Both the position numbers and the translations under genes were made by a program. Positions 16,485 to 25,760 of a stretch of 64,000 nt of DNA are shown piece after piece. The notes under the pieces were generated by a model. That model was not told the DNA's origin and did not search any database. It saw only the letters and a program-made list of their open reading frames with translations. Every line of letters begins with the position of its first letter. Position 1 is the first letter of the stretch. The stretch is from assembly GCA_910583545.1 (NCBI GenBank), contig CAJTXM010000006.1:3659-67658 (forward strand). Reading direction: 5' to 3'. Origin of the DNA: an uncultured Christensenella sp. Its GTDB lineage: Bacteria > Bacillota > Clostridia > Christensenellales > Borkfalkiaceae.

Positions 16485-18323
16485 TTATTCTATTGCTTTG
16501 AGGCTTTCGTTCATATCTACTTTTACTATTCTTCTGTAAAGTATAAGCGTAACCAAGCCCGTAAAAAGCATTACGATAACGGGGGCTATCAGCCAGATGA
16601 ACCAACTGAGTTCCGCCATTGTGCGCGCCACTATCACGTCTAAGAGAAACCACACAAGCAGCGCCGACACGGGATAGCCGAACAGCAGTCCCACGCCCAC
16701 GTTGATATATATTTCACGGTACATATAACCTGCGACTTCGCCGTTTTTATAGCCTAAGACCATAAGCGTTGCTATTTCCCTGTTCCGTTCGCTTATGCTT
16801 ATTTTCATAAGCGTGTACAAAACGGTCACGGTCAACAGCCCTGCAAAGATAACTATCAGAACCGCAACTCCCTCTATCGCCGAGGAGTCCATTCCGCCGA
16901 ACAGACACAGATCAAGAAGAGCAAGACCTGCCATAACGAGCGCCATTGACACCGCGACGGCTATCACCGTCATTATAAACCGCGATTTGTATCTGAATAC
17001 GTTTCTTACGGTAGATTTATACTTGAAGGGAAGTCTGTTCCATATCAGCGGAATCCGTTCCAAAAGCACTTTTTTGCCTGCCTTAGGCGGTCGGGGACGG
17101 AGCATATCCGCAGGCTTTTCCCCCGTCATTTTAAACCCTGCTATAACCGTAGCGCCTATCGTCGCAACAGCGATAAACGCAACGTTTATCAAATAAAATA
17201 CGAGGGCGATGCGGTTTGAAACAGCAGGCATATAAAAGCTGTAATTGAATACGAAATAGATAAAATGCGACAGTCCCAGATTGACGAAATACGCAACAAA
17301 CGCGCCTATTCCCGTCGCTATCATAGCAAACAGAATATACTTTGAAATTATTCCGAACGGCGAATAGCCGAGTGTTGTAAGGCAGGCTATCTGACTTCTT
17401 TCTTCGTCGATGAGCCGCGTCATATTAGAGAGCGCGACGAGCGCGGTTACGAGCAAAAAGGCAACCATAAGAATATAGCCTATCTGCAAAACTTTTTCGC
17501 TGTAAAAGTCGAGGGATATAAAACTGTAATTGTCGGCAAGGGTTATGACCTTTACGTTGTACTCCGCCTCTAACGTTTCAGCGGTTTTTGTAACGTAATC
17601 GATATAGCCTGCCGAATAGCGGTTGAATACGCTCCGATCGGATATAGCCACGTACAGATCGCCCGTAGGTACCGGTAAAAGCGCTTTATCGATATAGATG
17701 ATATTTTCAAGGCAGTCCATACCGTCGGTGCCGACGATAGTCGGATCGAATTCGGCGTTTTCGGGGTTGTTGTAACTCGGTTCACCGCCTAAATTGAAGG
17801 TGAGCGGACTTTGTATAACTCCGCTTATTTTGACTTTCAGCGCAAAACCGTACGGCGAAAGGTCAACCTCTTCGCCGACGGAATAGCCCTTGATAACGTC
17901 GTCCGACTGTTCGCAGTAAGCTTCTAAAACCGTTTCGGGAGCCTTGCCGTCTATGAGCGCAGGAACGTTGACCGTCCAGTTTTCAAAGTCGAGGAAATAT
18001 AGCCGAAGCGACAGTTTCTCTTCCGCGTTTACGGGTAGATCTATGCTCATTCCCCCGTCGATATCCGCGCCCTCAAAATATGCGCGAAGATTATTAATTT
18101 CTTCGTCCGTGAAACCCGTTGCGCTTTTGCTCTTTATAATGAAGTCGCTGACGTTCTGATTTCTGTAATAGTTGTCGAGCGAATAGTCGATTTTATCCGC
18201 CGCCGAACCGATACCCGAAACAAAACCTATAGAAATCACGACCATTGCAACGAGCGAAATAAAACGCGCTATGTGGCGTCTGAACATTTTCAGAAGCGTC
18301 TTTAAATACGTCTTTATTACCAC
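16485..18323 (-). CDS. ABC transporter permease, FtsX/MacB family
   Basis: A 612-residue permease with an N-terminal helix (about 17-40), a large extracytoplasmic domain (about 45-275), three helices (about 277-380), a cytoplasmic linker (MLRPRPPKAGKK) with another helix near 448-470, and three helices at the C-terminus. Two FtsX repeats are recognisable. Such permeases do mechanotransmission or export of peptides and lipoproteins rather than classical import. Start is GTG 18323 with GAGGAG upstream inside the ATPase gene; it overlaps that gene by 7 nt and forms one complex with it. Confidence 0.88.
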   Translation of the reverse strand: MVIKTYLKTLLKMFRRHIARFISLVAMVVISIGFVSGIGSAADKIDYSLDNYYRNQNVSDFIIKSKSATGFTDEEINNLRAYFEGADIDGGMSIDLPVNAEEKLSLRLYFLDFENWTVNVPALIDGKAPETVLEAYCEQSDDVIKGYSVGEEVDLSPYGFALKVKISGVIQSPLTFNLGGEPSYNNPENAEFDPTIVGTDGMDCLENIIYIDKALLPVPTGDLYVAISDRSVFNRYSAGYIDYVTKTAETLEAEYNVKVITLADNYSFISLDFYSEKVLQIGYILMVAFLLVTALVALSNMTRLIDEERSQIACLTTLGYSPFGIISKYILFAMIATGIGAFVAYFVNLGLSHFIYFVFNYSFYMPAVSNRIALVFYLINVAFIAVATIGATVIAGFKMTGEKPADMLRPRPPKAGKKVLLERIPLIWNRLPFKYKSTVRNVFRYKSRFIMTVIAVAVSMALVMAGLALLDLCLFGGMDSSAIEGVAVLIVIFAGLLTVTVLYTLMKISISERNREIATLMVLGYKNGEVAGYMYREIYINVGVGLLFGYPVSALLVWFLLDVIVARTMAELSWFIWLIAPVIVMLFTGLVTLILYRRIVKVDMNESLKAIE

Positions 18324-19018
18324 TCTATCTCCTCAATCGGTTTGGGATTTTCGTTTATTTCAACGCTCTCTATTCTTCCGCTCTTTATGCGAATTACTTT
18401 ATCCGCCATATCTTTGAGCGCCTGATTGTGAGTGACGACTATCACAAGCCGTTTTCTCTCTTTGGAAACGTCGTGCAGAAGTTTTAAAATCATTTTGCCG
18501 GTAGCATAGTCGAGCGCGCCCGTAGGTTCGTCGCACAGCAAAAGTTTGGGGTTTTTGGCTATGGCACGCGCTATTGAAACCCTCTGCTGTTCTCCTCCCG
18601 AAAGCTGTGCAGGGAAATTAGACGTTCTTTCTCCGAGCCCGACTTCCTTTAATACCGAAGCGGGATCGAGATGATTTTTGCAGATTTCAACCGCTATCTC
18701 GACGTTTTCAAGCGCGGTCAGATTCGGCATAAGGTTGTAAAACTGAAAGATGAAACCGACGTCGTTACGGCGGTATTCGCAAAGCCCCTTTTTATCGAGG
18801 GAAGTGACATTTTTGTTATCGAGCACTATTTCGCCGGAAGTCGCGTCGTCCATTCCGCCTAAAAGGTTTAAAAGCGTGGTCTTGCCTGCGCCCGACGAGC
18901 CGAGTACAACGGCGAACTCGCCGTCCTCCAACGAGAACGAAACGTCTTTCAGCGCCTCAACCTTGACGGCGTTCGTACGGTATTCCTTGCCTACGCCCTT
19001 TAATTCGAGAAAACTCAT
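18317..19018 (-). CDS. ABC transporter ATP-binding protein, MacB/LolD type
   Basis: A 233-residue ATPase with Walker A GSSGAGKTTLLN (39-50), Q-loop FIFQFYNLMPNLTALENV, signature LSGGEQQRVSIARA, Walker B LLLCDEPTGALD and H-loop VTHN. The PTGALD ending and the LMPNLTALENV helix are typical of MacB/LolD/BceA-type ATPases that pair with FtsX permeases. It overlaps the two-TM gene upstream (ATGA, 19015-19018) and the permease downstream, so the three are translated from one message. Confidence 0.92.
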   Translation of the reverse strand: MSFLELKGVGKEYRTNAVKVEALKDVSFSLEDGEFAVVLGSSGAGKTTLLNLLGGMDDATSGEIVLDNKNVTSLDKKGLCEYRRNDVGFIFQFYNLMPNLTALENVEIAVEICKNHLDPASVLKEVGLGERTSNFPAQLSGGEQQRVSIARAIAKNPKLLLCDEPTGALDYATGKMILKLLHDVSKERKRLVIVVTHNQALKDMADKVIRIKSGRIESVEINENPKPIEEIEW

Positions 19019-19557
19019 ATATCTTCACCGCCCTTATAATTTTCAAGTCCGGCGATTTCCTCGCCGTCGGGTACGGTTTTGCGGAATTTTCTGCGTATCG
19101 CGTTCAGCTCGCCGCAGTCAAGTCCGTCTTTGGAAAAGACGGCGACAAAAGCTCTGCTGAGAATATAGATATAGCCGTAATTTTCGTTTTCCGATTTTAA
19201 AACCGCATCCGAATAAATGAATTTTTCGCTCGGCTTATTCTCGATATTATAAAAGAAACAGTCACTATAAAAGGTGCAGTTTGCTTTATGTCCCTCGGTT
19301 TTTGCACGGTGGTCAAGCCTTATTATCGTTATAAAACCGATAAGCCCCAGCGTAAACGGAACCGCGAGAGCAAGCATAAATTTTACCCACAGAGGCTCTT
19401 TTTCGTAAAGCGTGCCGGCAACGATATAGGTTATTAAACCGATTGCTCCGATTATCAATAAAACGAGCGAAATCAGCTTGAATTTTCTTCTGTAGATGCT
19501 CAGCGCCCCGTCAAGAGCAACCGTTGAAGTGGTTATACTTTTATCACCGTTTAACAT
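19015..19557 (-). CDS. two-TM membrane protein (YcxB-like), probable leaderless mRNA
   Basis: A 180-residue protein with two adjacent helices (about 29-52 and 58-83) followed by a cytosolic beta-rich domain (FIYSDAVLKSENENYGYIYIL), resembling YcxB-like/PH-like membrane proteins of Firmicutes. It heads the operon with the ABC ATPase and FtsX permease. No Shine-Dalgarno is visible; instead an extended -10 lies so close that the ATG at 19557 coincides with the predicted +1. A regulatory or accessory role for the transporter is only inferred from position. Confidence 0.75.
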   Translation of the reverse strand: MLNGDKSITTSTVALDGALSIYRRKFKLISLVLLIIGAIGLITYIVAGTLYEKEPLWVKFMLALAVPFTLGLIGFITIIRLDHRAKTEGHKANCTFYSDCFFYNIENKPSEKFIYSDAVLKSENENYGYIYILSRAFVAVFSKDGLDCGELNAIRRKFRKTVPDGEEIAGLENYKGGEDI

Positions 19558-19563
19558 ATATAA

Positions 19564-19592
19564 ATTTTATCATAATTTCTTTCATTTTGCAA
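19564..19592 (-). promoter_or_regulatory. promoter giving a leaderless YcxB-like transcript
   Basis: Minus strand: TTGCAA (19587-19592), 17-nt spacer, extended -10 TGATAAAAT with hexamer at 19564-19569. Counting seven bases places +1 on the A of the ATG at 19557. Confidence 0.6.
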
Positions 19593-19604
19593 CTAAATAA
19601 AAGG

Positions 19605-19633
19605 TTGACAAGCTTTAAGCAATGTTTTAAAAT
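19605..19633 (+). promoter_or_regulatory. promoter for tRNA-Leu
   Basis: Consensus TTGACA (19605-19610), exact 17-nt spacer, TAAAAT (19628-19633). It points toward the tRNA, leaving a leader of about 120 nt that contains no gene I can recognise. Confidence 0.7.
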
Positions 19634-19759
19634 TCATTATGCGAAGCAACTCGCAAATAGGGTTGCATAGCAAGATTTTTTGTGAAAAGGAACAACCGAC
19701 GATAAAAGCAAATAATTGACGCTTGCGTAAGTTATTGAAAAAAACGTCGTTTGTGACGA

Positions 19760-19842
19760 GCGGATATGGCGGAACCGGCAGACGCGCAGGACTTAGAATC
19801 CTGTGGGCAACCGTGTGAGTTCAAATCTCACTATCCGCACCA
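19760..19842 (+). tRNA. tRNA-Leu (anticodon UAG)
   Basis: Acceptor stem GCGGATA (19760-19766) pairs with TATCCGC (19832-19838), followed by discriminator A and an encoded CCA. The anticodon arm CAGGA-CTTAGAA-TCCTG gives anticodon TAG, reading CUA and other CUN leucine codons. A long variable arm (class II) lies before the T arm GTGAG-TTCAAAT-CTCAC. The gene has its own promoter and terminator and stands alone. Confidence 0.95.
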
Positions 19843-19845
19843 AAA

Positions 19846-19876
19846 AACAGCGCACGCTTGAAGCGTGCGCTGTTTT
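19846..19876 (+). terminator. terminator of the tRNA gene
   Basis: Stem CAGCGCACGC / GCGTGCGCTG around TTGAA, followed by T5. The left arm is preceded by an A-run, so it may also terminate the convergent minus-strand kinase gene ending at 19900. Confidence 0.88.
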
Positions 19877-19899
19877 TCGGTGCGGGTTAAATTGAATTT

Positions 19900-20646
19900 T
19901 TATTCGTAGTCGACTACGTCTATCCAGTTATGGAGGAACGCCTTTTCGGTTTCGGACGCTTTTACAAGGCGCGAAGCCGCAACTATGGGAATCCAGCGCT
20001 GTATATACTGCAATGCCGTATCGCTCTTTTTACAGTAAAGTTTTAAGTATTTGTCAGCGAGCTGTTTTTTACCTGCAAGGCAGAAAAGAAGATAACTTCT
20101 TGCGACGTCCGCAGAAGAGTTGCCCTGCGTTGCGTGCGCCCAGTCTATGACGTAAGGGATACCGTCGTCGGTGATAATAATGTTCGTGGGATTGAAGTCG
20201 CCGTGGCAAAGATGCGTATGCTTGGGCATTGAATCAAGACGGGTATGCAGTTCGTAACGCGTAGTTGCATCGAGATCCGTAGCCGAAATTTGGGACTGCA
20301 TTTTGTCTTTGAGCTTATTTAAAAGCGGAACTTTTTTAGAAAGCACTTCCATTTGCAAATCGACGAATAAGTTTAAATATTCGTCCTCTTTTTCGGGGTG
20401 TTCGTCCATAAGCGACTGCAGCGTCTTGCCCTCGATGTAGTCGAGGATAATAGCCCACTTCCCGTCAACTACTCTGATAGAACGGATCTTCGGCATATTC
20501 AGGTTGGTTTCTTCTACCCTTGCGTGGTTGAGCGCCTCGTTTAAAATGTTAGCCTTGGAATATTCCGAGTCGAAAACCTTTATCAGTTTATCGCCGTCGC
20601 GGTAGATTTCCTTATCTTCTCTTGAAAAAATTTTTTGCTTATCCAT
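19900..20646 (-). CDS. APH/choline-kinase-fold phosphotransferase
   Basis: A 248-residue kinase-like protein with the catalytic loop HLCHGDFNPTNII (Asp and Asn of the HGDxxxxN motif) and the metal-binding IDWAHA (DFG equivalent), as in aminoglycoside phosphotransferases and choline kinases. The N-terminal lobe carries EIYRDGDKLIKVF. Clostridial members of this size are mostly uncharacterised, so antibiotic resistance should not be assumed. ATG 20646 is preceded by AAGGAGG, so I discard the longer frame that overlaps adhE. It lies 11 nt after adhE and is probably co-transcribed. Confidence 0.8.
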   Translation of the reverse strand: MDKQKIFSREDKEIYRDGDKLIKVFDSEYSKANILNEALNHARVEETNLNMPKIRSIRVVDGKWAIILDYIEGKTLQSLMDEHPEKEDEYLNLFVDLQMEVLSKKVPLLNKLKDKMQSQISATDLDATTRYELHTRLDSMPKHTHLCHGDFNPTNIIITDDGIPYVIDWAHATQGNSSADVARSYLLFCLAGKKQLADKYLKLYCKKSDTALQYIQRWIPIVAASRLVKASETEKAFLHNWIDVVDYE

Positions 20647-20657
20647 AATTTTCCTCC

Positions 20658-23267
20658 TTAATTTCCGTAGTATGCGTTGAGATACATCTGCCTGATTTCG
20701 CTCATCAGAGGATACCTCGGATTTGCGCCCGTGCACTGGTCGTCAAACGCCTGTTCGACCATTTCGTCAAGTCTGTCCAAGAAGTCCTTTTCGTCGACGC
20801 CGTAATCTTTTATAGTCTTTTTGATGCCTACGCTCTCTTTGAGTTTATCGATTGCCTTTATAAGATTATTAACTTTTTCCTTATCGGTTTTGCCCTCGAT
20901 ATTCAGCGCTTCCGCTATTTCGGCGTATCTTCTCTGAGCCTTGGGATATGCGTACTGACTGAACGAGCCCATCTTCAAAGGAGCTTCGGACGAGTTGAAA
21001 CGGATAACTTCGTCTATCATAAGCGCGTTTGCAATGCCGTGCGGAAGGTGATGGAAAGCGCCCAACTTATGCGCCATTGAGTGGCACACGCCGAGGAAAG
21101 CGTTTGCAAACGCCATACCAGCCATAGTTGCGGCATTCGCCATTTTTTCCCTCGCTTCGACGTCGGTTGAGCCGTTTTCGTAAGCCGAAGGAAGATATTT
21201 GAAAATGACTTTCAAAGCCTGAATTGCAAGCCCGTCGGTGTAGTCGGTAGCCATTATCGAAGCGTAAGCTTCAAGCGCGTGAGTCACTGCGTCGATACCG
21301 GAAGCCGAAGTCAGCCCCTTGGGCGCGGACATATGCAGGTCGGTATCGATAATAGCCATATTGGGCAGAAGCTCGTAGTCGGCAAGCGGATACTTGACGC
21401 CCGAACGTTCGTCGGTTATGACGGCGAAAGGCGTAACTTCCGAGCCTGTGCCGGCGGAAGTCGGTATTGCGATAAAGTAAGCTTTTTCGCCCATTTTCGG
21501 GAAAGTGTATATGCGCTTTCTGATGTCCATAAAACGCATAGCCATATCCATAAAGTCGACTTCGGGGTGTTCGTACATAACCCACATAATCTTCGCGGCG
21601 TCCATTGCGCTTCCGCCTCCGAGCGCTATTATCGCGTCGGGTCTGAACGCCGACATCTGTTTTGCGCCCTCTTTGGCACATTCCAAAGTGGGGTCGGGAG
21701 CGACGTCGGAAAAGGTAGAATGCGCGATGCCGAGTTCGTCGAGTTTATCGGTAATGCACTTGGTAAATCCGTTTTCGTATAAGAATTTATCGGTGACGAT
21801 AAAGGCGCGTTTTTTGCCGAGAACCGTCTTTAACTCTTCCATAGCGACGGGCAGACAGCCCTTCTTCGTATACACTTTCTGAGGCGCTCTGAACCACAGC
21901 ATATTCTCTCTCCTTTCGGCAACAGTTTTTATATTCAAAAGATGCTTTACGCCCACGTTTTCGGAAACCGAATTTCCGCCCCAGCTTCCACAGCCCAGAG
22001 TAAGCGACGGCGCAAGCTTGAAATTGTATAAATCTCCGATACCGCCCTGAGACGAGGGAGTGTTTACGAGTATACGGCAGGTCTTCATTCTCTCGGAAAA
22101 TTCGTGAATTTTATCCTGCGAAGTTACGGTATTGACGTACAGCGACGAAGTGTGTCCGTAACCTCCGTCGGCTACGAGGCGTTCGGCTTTGTTCAGCGCG
22201 TCGTCGAAGCTCTCGGCACGGTACATCGCAAGCACGGGCGAAAGCTTTTCGTGAGCAAATTCCTCGTCTAACTCTACGCTTTCGACTTCGCCTATTAAAA
22301 TTTTAGTGGTTTCGGGAACCTTGACGCCTGCAAGCGAAGCGATTTTCGCGGCGGGCTGACCGACGATTTTCGCGTTAAGCGAACCGTTGATTATAATTGT
22401 CTGTCTAACCTTATCAAGCTCTTCGCCGACAAGGAAATGACAGTTCCTCTTTTCGAATTCTTTTTTAACTTTGGAATAGATTTTATCGGCGACGATGACG
22501 GACTGTTCGGACGCGCAGATCATACCGTTATCGAAAGTTTTCGAATGGATAATAGAGTTGACGGCTACTAAAATATCCGCGCTGTCGTCTATCACGGCCG
22601 GCGTGTTGCCTGCGCCGACGCCTATCGCCGGCTTACCGCTCGAATACGCCGCCCTGACCATACCGGGACCGCCGGTTGCCAAAATGGTGTCCACCTCTTT
22701 CATCAGAAGGTTGGTCATATCGAGGCTGGGAACGTCTATCCAGCTGATAATTCCCTCGGGCGCACCCGCCTCCACAGCCGCTTCGTAAATTACCTTTGCC
22801 GCGGCGATCGTAGAATTTTTTGCACGGGGGTGGGGACTTAAAATGCAGCCGTTCCTCGTCTTTAAACAAAGAAGCGTTTTGAAAATCGCGGTCGAAGTCG
22901 GGTTCGTTGTGGGAATTACCGCGCCGACTATTCCGATAGGCTCCGCTATTTTTGTTATGCCGTACGCCTTATCCTCTTCAAGTATTCCGCAAGTTTTAAC
23001 GTCGCGGTATTTGTTGTAAATGTATTCGGCGGCGTAGTGATTTTTGATAACTTTGTCCTCAACAACGCCCATACCCGTCTCGCTTACCGCAAGCTTTGCG
23101 AGAGGTATTCTCTCCTTGTTCGCCGCAGTTGCGCAGGCCAAGAAAATTTTGTCAACCTGCTCCTGCGAAAACTTCGCAAACACTTCCTGAGCTTTGCGCA
23201 CCCTCTTTATTTCGCTTTCGAGTTTTTCAACACTGTCGCAGATTTCATAATCAAGCTTAAACTCCAT
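20658..23267 (-). CDS. adhE: bifunctional acetaldehyde-CoA/alcohol dehydrogenase AdhE
   Basis: An 869-residue fusion that reduces acetyl-CoA to acetaldehyde and then to ethanol, regenerating NAD+ in fermentation; it forms cytoplasmic spirosomes. The N-terminal aldehyde dehydrogenase half (about 1-440) contains the nucleotide-binding PTTNPTSTAI segment and the catalytic-Cys segment GMICASEQSVI near residue 247. The C-terminal iron-dependent ADH half (about 455-869) has ALGGGSAMDAAK and the iron-ligand histidines in AMAHKLGAFHHLPHGIANA. AGAGGTGA precedes the ATG. An upstream region of about 225 bp holds no other gene. Confidence 0.96.
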   Translation of the reverse strand: MEFKLDYEICDSVEKLESEIKRVRKAQEVFAKFSQEQVDKIFLACATAANKERIPLAKLAVSETGMGVVEDKVIKNHYAAEYIYNKYRDVKTCGILEEDKAYGITKIAEPIGIVGAVIPTTNPTSTAIFKTLLCLKTRNGCILSPHPRAKNSTIAAAKVIYEAAVEAGAPEGIISWIDVPSLDMTNLLMKEVDTILATGGPGMVRAAYSSGKPAIGVGAGNTPAVIDDSADILVAVNSIIHSKTFDNGMICASEQSVIVADKIYSKVKKEFEKRNCHFLVGEELDKVRQTIIINGSLNAKIVGQPAAKIASLAGVKVPETTKILIGEVESVELDEEFAHEKLSPVLAMYRAESFDDALNKAERLVADGGYGHTSSLYVNTVTSQDKIHEFSERMKTCRILVNTPSSQGGIGDLYNFKLAPSLTLGCGSWGGNSVSENVGVKHLLNIKTVAERRENMLWFRAPQKVYTKKGCLPVAMEELKTVLGKKRAFIVTDKFLYENGFTKCITDKLDELGIAHSTFSDVAPDPTLECAKEGAKQMSAFRPDAIIALGGGSAMDAAKIMWVMYEHPEVDFMDMAMRFMDIRKRIYTFPKMGEKAYFIAIPTSAGTGSEVTPFAVITDERSGVKYPLADYELLPNMAIIDTDLHMSAPKGLTSASGIDAVTHALEAYASIMATDYTDGLAIQALKVIFKYLPSAYENGSTDVEAREKMANAATMAGMAFANAFLGVCHSMAHKLGAFHHLPHGIANALMIDEVIRFNSSEAPLKMGSFSQYAYPKAQRRYAEIAEALNIEGKTDKEKVNNLIKAIDKLKESVGIKKTIKDYGVDEKDFLDRLDEMVEQAFDDQCTGANPRYPLMSEIRQMYLNAYYGN

Positions 23268-23464
23268 TTGTCACCTCTGAAAAAAAGTATAAATTATAGA
23301 TATTTTTTAATCGATATGATTTTATCAATAATACGCTCCGTACGCAACGGAAATACGCAGAAATTTTTATATTTGTGATTTTTGTCAATTTATAAACATT
23401 TTAGTAAATAAACAACATTTTGAAAACCGAAGACCGCTTTCTTGTTAATCAAAGGCATAAATAT

Positions 23465-23487
23465 CCCCGAACGGCTTTGGTTCGGGG
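23465..23487. terminator. hairpin between the GNAT gene and adhE
   Basis: CCCCGAAC / GTTCGGGG with a 7-nt loop. The following bases are T-rich on the plus strand (ATTTTAT) and weakly so on the minus strand, just after the GNAT gene stop at 23494. Probably the terminator for that minus-strand unit, though the U-tract is poor. Confidence 0.55.
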
Positions 23488-23493
23488 AGTATT

Positions 23494-23970
23494 TTATAAA
23501 ATTATTTCCATACCTATCTTCTGCTTTTTCATACCGATTTTTTCATAGAACGCAACGGCTGAGCAGTTGTCCGCCCAGACGTTGAGCGTAAGATTGTAGC
23601 AGCCGCTTTTTTTGGCAAAACCGACGGCGTGCTCGTAGAGGAGCTTGCCTATGCCCTTACCGCGGTGATTTTCGTCCACGCCCAGATCGTCGATATACAG
23701 CGTTTTGATATCCGCAAGCGCAGTGCTTCCGCCGTTGCCCACAAACGCACAGAAAGCGTAGCCCACTACCGTGCCGTTTTCCTCGGCGACGAAAACGGGT
23801 CTTGTTTCGTCCGAAATAATCTGCCTGAGCTGTTCGTCGGAATATTTCCGCGAACCCTCTACGAATAAGTCGGGGCGGACGTCGCTGTGCACTTTCTGCA
23901 CCTGATATAGAAGGGATGAAATTTTATCGATATCTGAAATTACTGCGTTGCGTATTCTGACGTTTTTCAT
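23494..23970 (-). CDS. GNAT family N-acetyltransferase
   Basis: A 158-residue acetyl-CoA-dependent transferase. Motif A is LGVDENHRGKGIGKLLYEHAVGFA, with the pyrophosphate-binding RGKGIGK near residue 100, followed by the conserved strand and NCSAVAFYEKIGMKKQ in motif B. No substrate can be assigned. Its start lies 2 nt after the ABC exporter stop, with no Shine-Dalgarno of its own, so it is likely translated by coupling as the last gene of that operon. Confidence 0.85.
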   Translation of the reverse strand: MKNVRIRNAVISDIDKISSLLYQVQKVHSDVRPDLFVEGSRKYSDEQLRQIISDETRPVFVAEENGTVVGYAFCAFVGNGGSTALADIKTLYIDDLGVDENHRGKGIGKLLYEHAVGFAKKSGCYNLTLNVWADNCSAVAFYEKIGMKKQKIGMEIIL

Positions 23971-23972
23971 AA

Positions 23973-25760
23973 TTAACCGTTTGCGAACTGTGAATTATAG
24001 AGATTGGCGTAGAAACCGTTTTTCGAAATGAGTTCGTCGTGGTTTCCCTGTTCGACTATATTTCCGTCGCGCATTACTAAAATAAGATCGGCATTTTTTA
24101 TAGTGGAGAGCCTGTGAGCTATGACGAAGCTTGTTCTGCCCTCGGTGAGTTTATCCATCGCTTTCTGAATAACCTCTTCCGTTCTCGTGTCGACGTTGGA
24201 AGTTGCCTCGTCTAAAATGAGAAGGGGCGAATTTTCAGCCATTGCCCTTGCGATAGTCATAAGCTGTTTCTGTCCGCCGGAAATGCTCGTCTCGTTATCC
24301 ACATAGTAGTCGAGACCGCCGGGCAGAGTGTGGATATAGTGCGAAATGCCCGCCTCTTTTATTATACGCTCTATCTCCTCGTCGGGGACACCCGTTTTGG
24401 AAAAAAGTATATTTTCGCGGATAGTTCCCTCGAACATCCAGGTATCCTGCAATACCATTCCGAAAATGTCGTGTATCTCCTCTCTCGGCATATCCTTTAC
24501 GGAAACGCCGTCTATGGTGATATCTCCGCCCTGAATTTCGTAAAAGCGCATTAAAAGATTTACAAGCGTGGTTTTGCCTGCGCCCGTAGGGCCGACGATG
24601 GCGACCTTCTGACCGGCTTTGATTTTTGCGGAGAAATCGGGGATTATAACCTTATCGTCGGAATAGCCGAAACGGACGTTTTTAAACTCGACGTCGCCCT
24701 TAATCTCACCGCCATTCAGAAGCTTATAGCTCTTGCCGGTTTCGTCGGAAAGTTCTTCGCTTTCGATAAAGTCGTACACCCTCGCCGCCGCGGCGCTTGC
24801 CATCTGCATATTGTTGATAGCCTGAGAAAGCTGCTGCATAGGGTTCTGGAACAGATTGATATAGACCAAAAACGCGGTTATCGTTCCGAAAGAAACTATA
24901 TTGCCGTCGTTCATCAGAAGTCCGCCGACGACGCATACCGACGCGTAGGCGAAGTATGAAATGAACGTCATTGCAGGCTGCATAAAGCCGGCTATCGACT
25001 GACCCTTGAACACGCCGAAGCGCATACGCCTGTTCTTCTTTTCGAAGTCTGCGGTCATCTTCCTGCCGGCGTTAAACGCCTGAATTACCGTCTGACCCGT
25101 ATAGTTTTCTTCCGCACAGCCGTTCAGATCTGCAAGATATTGCTGGTTCTTTTTGAACTGTGGCATTGCGAATTTGAATAAAAGCACAGCCATCAACAGC
25201 ATCATAGGCAGAATAATAAGCACTGTAAGCGCCATCTGCCAACAGGTGACGAACATTGCCACAAGCACGGCTACGAGCATAGTCACCGAATAGAACATCA
25301 TAGAAAGTCCCTGATCCATCGACTGACCTATGGTATCGACATCGTTGGTAATAATTGACATTGTGTCGCCGAGCTGACGGCTGTCGAAATATTTCAAAGG
25401 TACGCGGTTGATTTTTCCGCAAATCGCGCTTCTCACGCCCTTGGAATATTTCTGTCCGACCGTAGTCATTATAAAGTTTGAAATGAAATGACATATTCCG
25501 TTTGTAACGTAAAACGCGATTAAAACTATTGCGATATTGAGAATTTTTTTCATATCGATAGCGCGCATAGCGGCGTTATCTGTAATTTCATCGGTGAGTT
25601 TTGAAAGCCACTGCGGTGCGATTACCGCAACCACGACCGAAATAGCCGTAGTCAGAAATGCGACGGCTATCATAAAAGAATAGGGCTTTAAAGCTTTCAT
25701 AAGCTTTCCGATATTACCCTTGCCGCCGTTACCGGCAGAAAAAGAAGGATGCATACTCAT
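23973..25760 (-). CDS. ABC exporter half-transporter with canonical ATPase
   Basis: A 595-residue TM-NBD half-transporter. Six helices span about 30-310. The ATPase has Walker A GPTGAGKTTLVN, signature ISGGQKQLMTIARA, canonical Walker B LLILDEATSNVD with the catalytic Glu, and H-loop IAHRL. I start it at ATG 25760, which overlaps the upstream stop as ATGA; the open frame continues to 25817 but inside the partner gene. It pairs with that partner as a heterodimeric, multidrug-type exporter. Confidence 0.9.
   Translation of the reverse strand: MSMHPSFSAGNGGKGNIGKLMKALKPYSFMIAVAFLTTAISVVVAVIAPQWLSKLTDEITDNAAMRAIDMKKILNIAIVLIAFYVTNGICHFISNFIMTTVGQKYSKGVRSAICGKINRVPLKYFDSRQLGDTMSIITNDVDTIGQSMDQGLSMMFYSVTMLVAVLVAMFVTCWQMALTVLIILPMMLLMAVLLFKFAMPQFKKNQQYLADLNGCAEENYTGQTVIQAFNAGRKMTADFEKKNRRMRFGVFKGQSIAGFMQPAMTFISYFAYASVCVVGGLLMNDGNIVSFGTITAFLVYINLFQNPMQQLSQAINNMQMASAAAARVYDFIESEELSDETGKSYKLLNGGEIKGDVEFKNVRFGYSDDKVIIPDFSAKIKAGQKVAIVGPTGAGKTTLVNLLMRFYEIQGGDITIDGVSVKDMPREEIHDIFGMVLQDTWMFEGTIRENILFSKTGVPDEEIERIIKEAGISHYIHTLPGGLDYYVDNETSISGGQKQLMTIARAMAENSPLLILDEATSNVDTRTEEVIQKAMDKLTEGRTSFVIAHRLSTIKNADLILVMRDGNIVEQGNHDELISKNGFYANLYNSQFANG

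Noticed and set aside
19640..19759. Small gene or RNA in the tRNA-Leu leader
   Set aside because: Some short inverted repeats, but no reading frame, promoter or terminator of its own.
19900..20646. Aminoglycoside resistance gene
   Set aside because: The fold is APH-like, but there is no specific similarity to known resistance enzymes and the gene follows adhE as part of chromosomal context.
23373..23388. Rex-like operator TTGTGATTTTTGTCAA upstream of adhE
   Set aside because: adhE is a classical Rex target, but the arms are imperfect and the total length (16) does not fit the 18-bp clostridial Rex consensus; too weak to annotate.
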